A DNA stretch of 8,033 nt from the NCBI GenBank assembly GCA_002327845.1, contig DCUP01000005.1, forward strand, positions 1 to 8,033, written 5' to 3'. The notes beneath the pieces are model-generated. The model did not search any database. It had not been told where the DNA came from and saw only the letters and a list, made by a program, of their open reading frames with translations. Of this stretch, positions 5,627-8,033 are shown piece by piece. The position numbers and the translations under genes were made by a program. This DNA is from Patescibacteria group bacterium UBA2211. Its GTDB lineage: Bacteria > Patescibacteriota > Minisyncoccia > Minisyncoccales > Minisyncoccaceae. Each line of letters begins with the position of its first letter. Position 1 is the stretch's first letter.

Positions 5627-5768
5627 TATGGGTGGTTTACAGTGGGGGCGAAAGATAATTGTTAGTCCTTCGGGACGAAACAGAATGAGGTGTAGGTTCA
5701 ACTCCTACTCTCCCGACTAAACGGGAGATGGGATAACGGTAGTCCGCCCCCCGTGCAAGCCACTCATA
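5627..5768 (+). ncRNA. tRNA-mimic structured RNA, probably a YrlA-class bacterial Y RNA
   Basis: A 142-base non-coding RNA with all tRNA parts in permuted order. T-arm: GTAGG 5692-5696, loop TTCAACT 5697-5703, CCTAC 5704-5708 (G53, T54, T55, C56, A58, C61 all present). Acceptor: TCTCCCG 5709-5715 pairs 7/7 with CGGGAGA 5722-5728, closed by the loop ACTAAA. Then T8 (5729), and a D-arm GGAT 5731-5734 / GTCC 5742-5745 with loop AACGGTA (A14, G18, G19, A21). A15 (5736) can make the Levitt pair with T48 (5691). Anticodon-like stem: GGGGG 5644-5648 / CCCCC 5747-5751. A terminal helix 5627-5638 / 5757-5768 (12 bp, two G-U) joins it through an internal loop with TTTACAGT and CGTGCAAG strands. Between stem and T-arm is a 43-base variable region with a C(TTCG)G hairpin (5665-5676). 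Bacterial YrlA Y RNAs are known to fuse a Ro60-binding stem to a tRNA-like domain. A permuted tRNA gene is the alternative. Confidence 0.72.
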
Positions 5769-5787
5769 AAAAAATAGCCGATAGATT

Positions 5788-5862
5788 TCCTCACATTAAG
5801 TCAAAAAACTTGCCAGAATTGTCTAAACGGATTATAGCAAGTGTATCCAGCTTAATGGAGGA
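5788..5862 (+). ncRNA. Second long-range stem-loop, leader-like element before 5898
   Basis: TCCTC (5788-5792) plus CATTAAG (5794-5800), with one bulged A, pair with CTTAATG (5851-5857) and GAGGA (5858-5862): 12 base pairs. Inside, ACTTGC (5808-5813) pairs 6/6 with GCAAGT (5837-5842), enclosing a smaller AAT/ATT hairpin. No T-run follows, so it is not a simple terminator. It ends exactly where the second 17-bp repeat begins and buries an SD-like GGAGG (5857-5861) 36 bases before the ATG at 5898. It could be a regulatory leader or a second small RNA. Confidence 0.5.
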
Positions 5863-5879
5863 CACCTGTCGGTTATAAA
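5863..5879 (+). repeat. 17-bp direct repeat, copy 2, upstream of 5898
   Basis: CACCTGTCGGTTATAAA, identical to 3025-3041, directly follows the 5788-5862 stem-loop. It is continued by an A/T run (ATAAAATAAAATAAACTT) to the ATG at 5898. The same repeat before two unrelated genes suggests a shared promoter, operator or processing signal rather than a coding duplication. Confidence 0.6.
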
Positions 5880-5897
5880 ATAAAATAAAATAAACTT

Positions 5898-6254
5898 ATG
5901 AAACAAGAAAAAGATTATAGAATAGGACAAAAAGTTGTCGCTACAATAGAAATTGAAGATAAGGGGCAAGATTTTACCGAAATAGATGTACTACAAAATG
6001 GAGTTATATTAGGTAATAATCTAATGTTTTTACGCGGTAGAATTTCATTACTTGGAGTAGGAACGCTTGATGGAAAAAAGTATTTCACTTTTACTGATAT
6101 GAAAAACAGCTCTTATAAGCAATCTTTCAAAGGACTACTTATTTACTTAAAAAATACAAAAGAGAAAGATCCACTTCCTTGGAAAGCAAGTATTCTCAAT
6201 TATAGAATTATAGGAATGAAAAAACCCACCAAACCTAATCGTTTTATTAAATAA
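5898..6254 (+). CDS. Unknown phage protein, 118 aa
   Basis: A 118-residue, beta-rich protein: RIGQKVVATIEIEDKG, DFTEIDVLQNGVILGNN, RGRISLLGVGTLDGKKYFTFTDM. A basic C-terminus (RIIGMKKPTKPNRFIK) follows. The repeated beta-turn pattern suggests a small barrel or sandwich, but no family or catalytic motif is recognised. It is the first gene after the non-coding RNA interval and begins behind the second copy of the 17-bp repeat, so its expression may be controlled with the gene at 3049, which has the same element. It lies 8 bases before lysin-like copy 2. Confidence 0.7.
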   Translation: MKQEKDYRIGQKVVATIEIEDKGQDFTEIDVLQNGVILGNNLMFLRGRISLLGVGTLDGKKYFTFTDMKNSSYKQSFKGLLIYLKNTKEKDPLPWKASILNYRIIGMKKPTKPNRFIK

Positions 6255-6262
6255 AAACTAAT

Positions 6263-6640
6263 ATGGACTTCTTCTCTTACATAGCCAGTTTAATACTTGT
6301 TGGAAATCAGATGACGATAGATAAAAATCAGATGATTATTGAAAGGCATTCAGAAGTAATAGACCAACTGATTTGGTGCGAAAGCAGGGGAATTGAAAAT
6401 GCAATAAATCCTTCTGATGGCGACGGAACTGATAGTGTTGGGGTTTTGCAGTTTAAATGGAAGACATTTTCTTATTTCGCCCAAAAATATAATCTCTTTC
6501 CATTAGCAGATGAAGCAGATATGCAGAACTTATGGCGAGATAAATGGGCTCAAAAATTAGTTGCTGCTACTATGATGGAGAACGAGAAAAATTGGAAATC
6601 CCATTGGAAAATCTGTGGCTCTAAATTAACTAATAAATAA
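6263..6640 (+). CDS. Lysozyme/lytic transglycosylase-like protein, copy 2
   Basis: A 125-residue paralogue of the gene at 4517: the same hydrophobic N-terminus (FFSYIASLILVG, residues 3-14), LIWCESRGIENAIN with E40, then DSVGVLQF and TFSYFAQKY, and a shared C-terminal block (QKLVAATM-x-ENE-x-NWKSHWKIC). It keeps the glycine before VLQF that is usual in SLT-type enzymes, so this is the copy more likely to be fully active on peptidoglycan. The two proteins match best around the catalytic glutamate and the C-terminus and differ between. Their DNA differs at many synonymous sites, so the duplication is not recent. A CGCCCAA motif lies at 6478. The methyltransferase gene follows after one base. 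Confidence 0.68.
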   Translation: MDFFSYIASLILVGNQMTIDKNQMIIERHSEVIDQLIWCESRGIENAINPSDGDGTDSVGVLQFKWKTFSYFAQKYNLFPLADEADMQNLWRDKWAQKLVAATMMENEKNWKSHWKICGSKLTNK

Positions 6641-6641
6641 T

Positions 6642-7133
6642 ATGGATAAAAATACAAAATTTATTTTAGATGCTTGTTGCGGTGGAAGAATGATGTGGTT
6701 TAATAAAAATCATCCAAATACTATTTACATAGATAATAGGAAAACTAAAAAGGGTTATGTAAATGGCAAACCAAATCACGAAGTTAATCCTGATTTTATA
6801 ATGGATTTTAAGAATTTAAAGTTTCCAGATAAAAAATTCAAATTGGTCTTTTTTGACCCACCACACGTTTTTGCCAATGAAAATAATGATTCAACTTTTA
6901 TAAAATGTTTTGGAAGATTAAATAAAGAAACGTGGGAACAGGATATTAAGGGTGGTTTTGATGAATGTTGGAGGGTTTTAGATGACTACGGGGTATTGGT
7001 ATTCAAATGGAGTGAGTGTAATATTCCTATTAAGAAATTAATAGAAGTTATTAAAAAAGAACCATTGGTAAGAAGTATGAGAAGGGGATTATCTAAAACT
7101 CATTGGCTATGCTTTATAAAGATTCCAAATTAA
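6642..7133 (+). CDS. Class I SAM-dependent methyltransferase (phage type)
   Basis: A 163-residue protein with a Rossmann-type methyltransferase layout. Motif I is FILDACCGGRMMW (residues 8-19), the SAM-binding loop in the compact form seen in small phage enzymes. IYIDNR (28-33) carries the acidic residue expected to bind the ribose. DFKNLKFPDKKFKLVFFDPPH (55-75) holds the DPPH motif, a variant of the DPPY/NPPY catalytic motif of amino-methyltransferases. Late strands are GVLVFKWSE and THWLCFIKI. The DPPH motif favours a nucleic-acid base amine as target, for example phage DNA modified to evade restriction, but the substrate is not proven. It has no target-recognition domain. It follows the lysin by one base. 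Confidence 0.82.
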   Translation: MDKNTKFILDACCGGRMMWFNKNHPNTIYIDNRKTKKGYVNGKPNHEVNPDFIMDFKNLKFPDKKFKLVFFDPPHVFANENNDSTFIKCFGRLNKETWEQDIKGGFDECWRVLDDYGVLVFKWSECNIPIKKLIEVIKKEPLVRSMRRGLSKTHWLCFIKIPN

Positions 7134-7151
7134 CAACTTAAAATAACTAAT

Positions 7152-7373
7152 ATGAAAGATATAAACGGAAAAACAATAAGCGAAAAAGAGTTTTTAGAAA
7201 ATGATATAAAAGTTGAGCTTCCAAAACTTAAAAAAGGTCAAAAATGCTTCAAATGTAAAAAAGAAATTAAAAAAAATATGGGTTGGATTTTTAATGGTTT
7301 CTTTTGGCACGATAAATGCAAAGATGCGGATACTTATTTAAGAATAAGAAATTATTTAAAAACTATAAAATAA
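7152..7373 (+). CDS. Small zinc-finger-like protein, 73 aa
   Basis: A 73-residue protein with C32-x2-C35 (KCFKCKKE) and H53-x2-C56 (FWHDKC) separated by 17 residues. This CxxC...HxxC arrangement is that of a single zinc finger of the treble-clef or LIM-half type. The N-terminal 30 residues are charged, and the C-terminus is a basic helix (LRIRNYLKTIK). DNA, RNA or protein binding is plausible; no enzyme motif is seen. The start lies in an AACTAATATG context shared with the starts at 3925 and 6263. Confidence 0.7.
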   Translation: MKDINGKTISEKEFLENDIKVELPKLKKGQKCFKCKKEIKKNMGWIFNGFFWHDKCKDADTYLRIRNYLKTIK

Positions 7374-7378
7374 ATAAT

Positions 7379-7468
7379 ATGGATAAATATTTTTGTAGAT
7401 GTCCTCTGTGTCTTGGAAAGGGAAAAATAATAAGAAAGAGAGCTTATACGCCCAAAAAAAGACAATAA
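7379..7468 (+). CDS. Micro-ORF with CxCxxC motif, 29 aa
   Basis: A 29-residue ORF, ATG 7379 to TAA 7466-7468, five bases after the previous stop and with the same AAATAATATG start context. It reads MDKYFCRCPLCLGKGKII and then a basic tail. The CPLCLGKGK stretch resembles one CxxCxGxG zinc-ribbon half as in DnaJ. It is too short to fold alone without zinc or a partner. It may be real, or a remnant of a longer zinc-ribbon gene. A CGCCCAA motif lies at 7449. Confidence 0.5.
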   Translation: MDKYFCRCPLCLGKGKIIRKRAYTPKKRQ

Positions 7469-7520
7469 TCAACTAAAACAACGCAATAAAACGCTATAAG
7501 AGCCGAGTAAATAAACAGAC

Positions 7521-7536
7521 TTGATATGATTATCAA
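7521..7536 (+). promoter_or_regulatory. Palindromic operator-like site upstream of the terminase promoter
   Basis: TTGATA (7521-7526) and TATCAA (7531-7536) are perfect inverted repeats around a 4-base spacer TGAT. The site ends four bases before the -35 element. Its symmetry and position fit a dimeric activator or repressor of late genes. The interval 7469-7610 otherwise holds only the promoter and a CGCCCAA motif at 7598. Confidence 0.45.
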
Positions 7537-7540
7537 CTAT

Positions 7541-7570
7541 TTTACATACCACCCATAAAAATGGTATAAT
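7541..7570 (+). promoter_or_regulatory. Sigma70-like promoter before the terminase-like gene
   Basis: TTTACA (7541-7546), an 18-base spacer and a perfect TATAAT (7565-7570), placed in the longest intergenic gap besides the RNA region. The expected transcript start near 7577 gives a leader of about 34 bases before the ATG at 7611. It probably opens the packaging/structural operon. Confidence 0.7.
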
Positions 7571-7610
7571 AGATTATAATAGAAAACCTTTTAAAATCGC
7601 CCAAAAGATT

Positions 7611-8033
7611 ATGATAGAACAATATGAAGACAGAGCTATAAAGGTATTAAAATTACTTCCGAAGCATAAAGGAAGTGTAACATCGGCAAGTAAAGAAGCC
7701 GGATATAGCGAGAGTTATTCAACTAAAAATCAAAAATACATAATGAAAACCGCCCAAAAGAAAGTCCAATCAATGATAGAGAGAGAGAAAGAGAAGTTAA
7801 AGGATATACAGAATAAGGAAGAGATTAAGAAGTCTATTGATACCTTACAGGAGCTTATTGGCATTTCACAATCTGATTATTCAAATGAGGTTAAAAAAAT
7901 AGCTTTGCAGGATAAAGATTACTCTACAAAGTTTAAAATGCTTCAAGCCTTATCTAAATACACTCCTATCAACTTAGAAACCGCCCAAGAGGAAAGACAG
8001 ATAATCCCCGTCTTAAACATAGCCATTAAAGAG
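7611..8033 (+). CDS. Terminase small subunit-like protein (partial, runs off the window)
   Basis: An open frame of 141 residues continues past the window end without a stop. The N-terminus contains a helix-turn-helix (VTSASKEAGYSESYSTKN, about residues 23-40) of the type found in phage small terminase subunits ('A...AGYS...A'). A long charged helix follows (residues about 48-80). A second helical segment, KDYSTKFKMLQALSKYTPINL, ends the typical layout. TerS recognises the packaging site and loads DNA onto the large subunit; the large subunit gene would be expected just to the right. The gene has its own promoter and palindrome upstream, as at the start of a late operon. The start at 7611 has no Shine-Dalgarno. 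Two CGCCCAA motifs lie inside (7751, 7982) and one just upstream (7598). An HTH regulator is the main alternative. Confidence 0.65.
   Translation, partial: MIEQYEDRAIKVLKLLPKHKGSVTSASKEAGYSESYSTKNQKYIMKTAQKKVQSMIEREKEKLKDIQNKEEIKKSIDTLQELIGISQSDYSNEVKKIALQDKDYSTKFKMLQALSKYTPINLETAQEERQIIPVLNIAIKE

Larger units (their letters stand above)
60..7988 (+). repeat. Dispersed strand-biased motif CGCCAA / CGCCCAA
   Basis: Eighteen + strand copies were found by eye. CGCCCAA starts at 60, 1412, 5490, 6478, 7449, 7598, 7751 and 7982. CGCCAA starts at 313, 661, 969, 1209, 1737, 1878, 2434, 2711, 3795 and 4994. The reverse complement was found only twice (1124, 1484). Several copies share a longer AAACCGCC(C)AA context. 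Copies occur in different codon registers and in non-coding DNA, so codon choice alone does not explain them. Confidence 0.6.

Noticed and set aside
5627..5768. tmRNA as explanation of the tRNA-like RNA
   Set aside because: tmRNA has a degenerate D-arm without a proper stem, a tag-coding frame and pseudoknots. Here the D-stem is complete and there is no room for a tag region.
5622..5770. Ordinary tRNA gene
   Set aside because: The T-arm and 3' acceptor strand come before the 5' acceptor strand and D-arm. No second T-arm follows downstream and no 5' half precedes it, so it cannot be a collinear tRNA.

Overview
The window is an AT-rich, densely packed stretch of a tailed-phage or prophage genome. 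All genes are on the + strand. They run from the end of a DNA replication/recombination block, through a cassette of small accessory genes with two lysin-like genes, into what looks like the small terminase subunit at the right edge. The host cannot be fixed. The promoters look sigma70-like (TTGACA/TATCAT and TTTACA/TATAAT). Only one gene has a clear Shine-Dalgarno (SD) sequence; most starts sit in contexts such as AACTAATATG or AAATAAAACTATG. None of 23 stop codons is TGA (19 TAA, 4 TAG). Together this suggests a host, or phage lineage, with unusual initiation and termination habits.

Layout. 1-2516: a truncated acidic protein, a PD-(D/E)XK (RecB/Cas4-like) nuclease, an OB-fold-like single-stranded-DNA-binding protein with an acidic tail ending in LPF, two unknown proteins, an HNH/NinG-like nuclease and a small overlapping ORF. 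2517-3048: a stem-loop, a small basic protein, a promoter that may drive a leaderless mRNA for a single-pass membrane protein, and the first copy of a 17-bp repeat. 3049-5617: small phage genes including a YopX-domain protein, a hexapeptide-repeat left-handed beta-helix protein, lysin-like copy 1 and several very small ORFs. 5618-5897: a non-coding interval with two RNA structures. 5898-7468: an unknown protein, lysin-like copy 2, a SAM-dependent methyltransferase and two small Cys-rich proteins. 7469-8033: a promoter with an adjacent palindrome, then a terminase-small-subunit-like gene that leaves the window.

The most interesting element is the RNA at 5627-5768. It contains a complete and canonical set of tRNA parts (T-arm, 7-bp acceptor stem, D-arm, anticodon-like stem), but in circularly permuted order. 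The acceptor stem is capped by a short loop, and the 'anticodon' stem is extended into a long interrupted terminal helix. This is the architecture I know for bacterial Y RNAs of the YrlA (tRNA-mimic) class, partners of Ro60 proteins. A permuted tRNA gene is the main alternative. No Ro60/TROVE gene lies in the window. A second long-range stem-loop follows at 5788-5862 and abuts the second copy of the 17-bp repeat.

A second whole-window signal is a strand-biased short motif, CGCCAA/CGCCCAA. I counted 18 copies on + and 2 on -. It falls in all three reading frames and also in non-coding DNA. It is dense in the replication genes and near the terminase, and sparse in the accessory cassette between. 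All counts and pairings were made by eye from the sequence.
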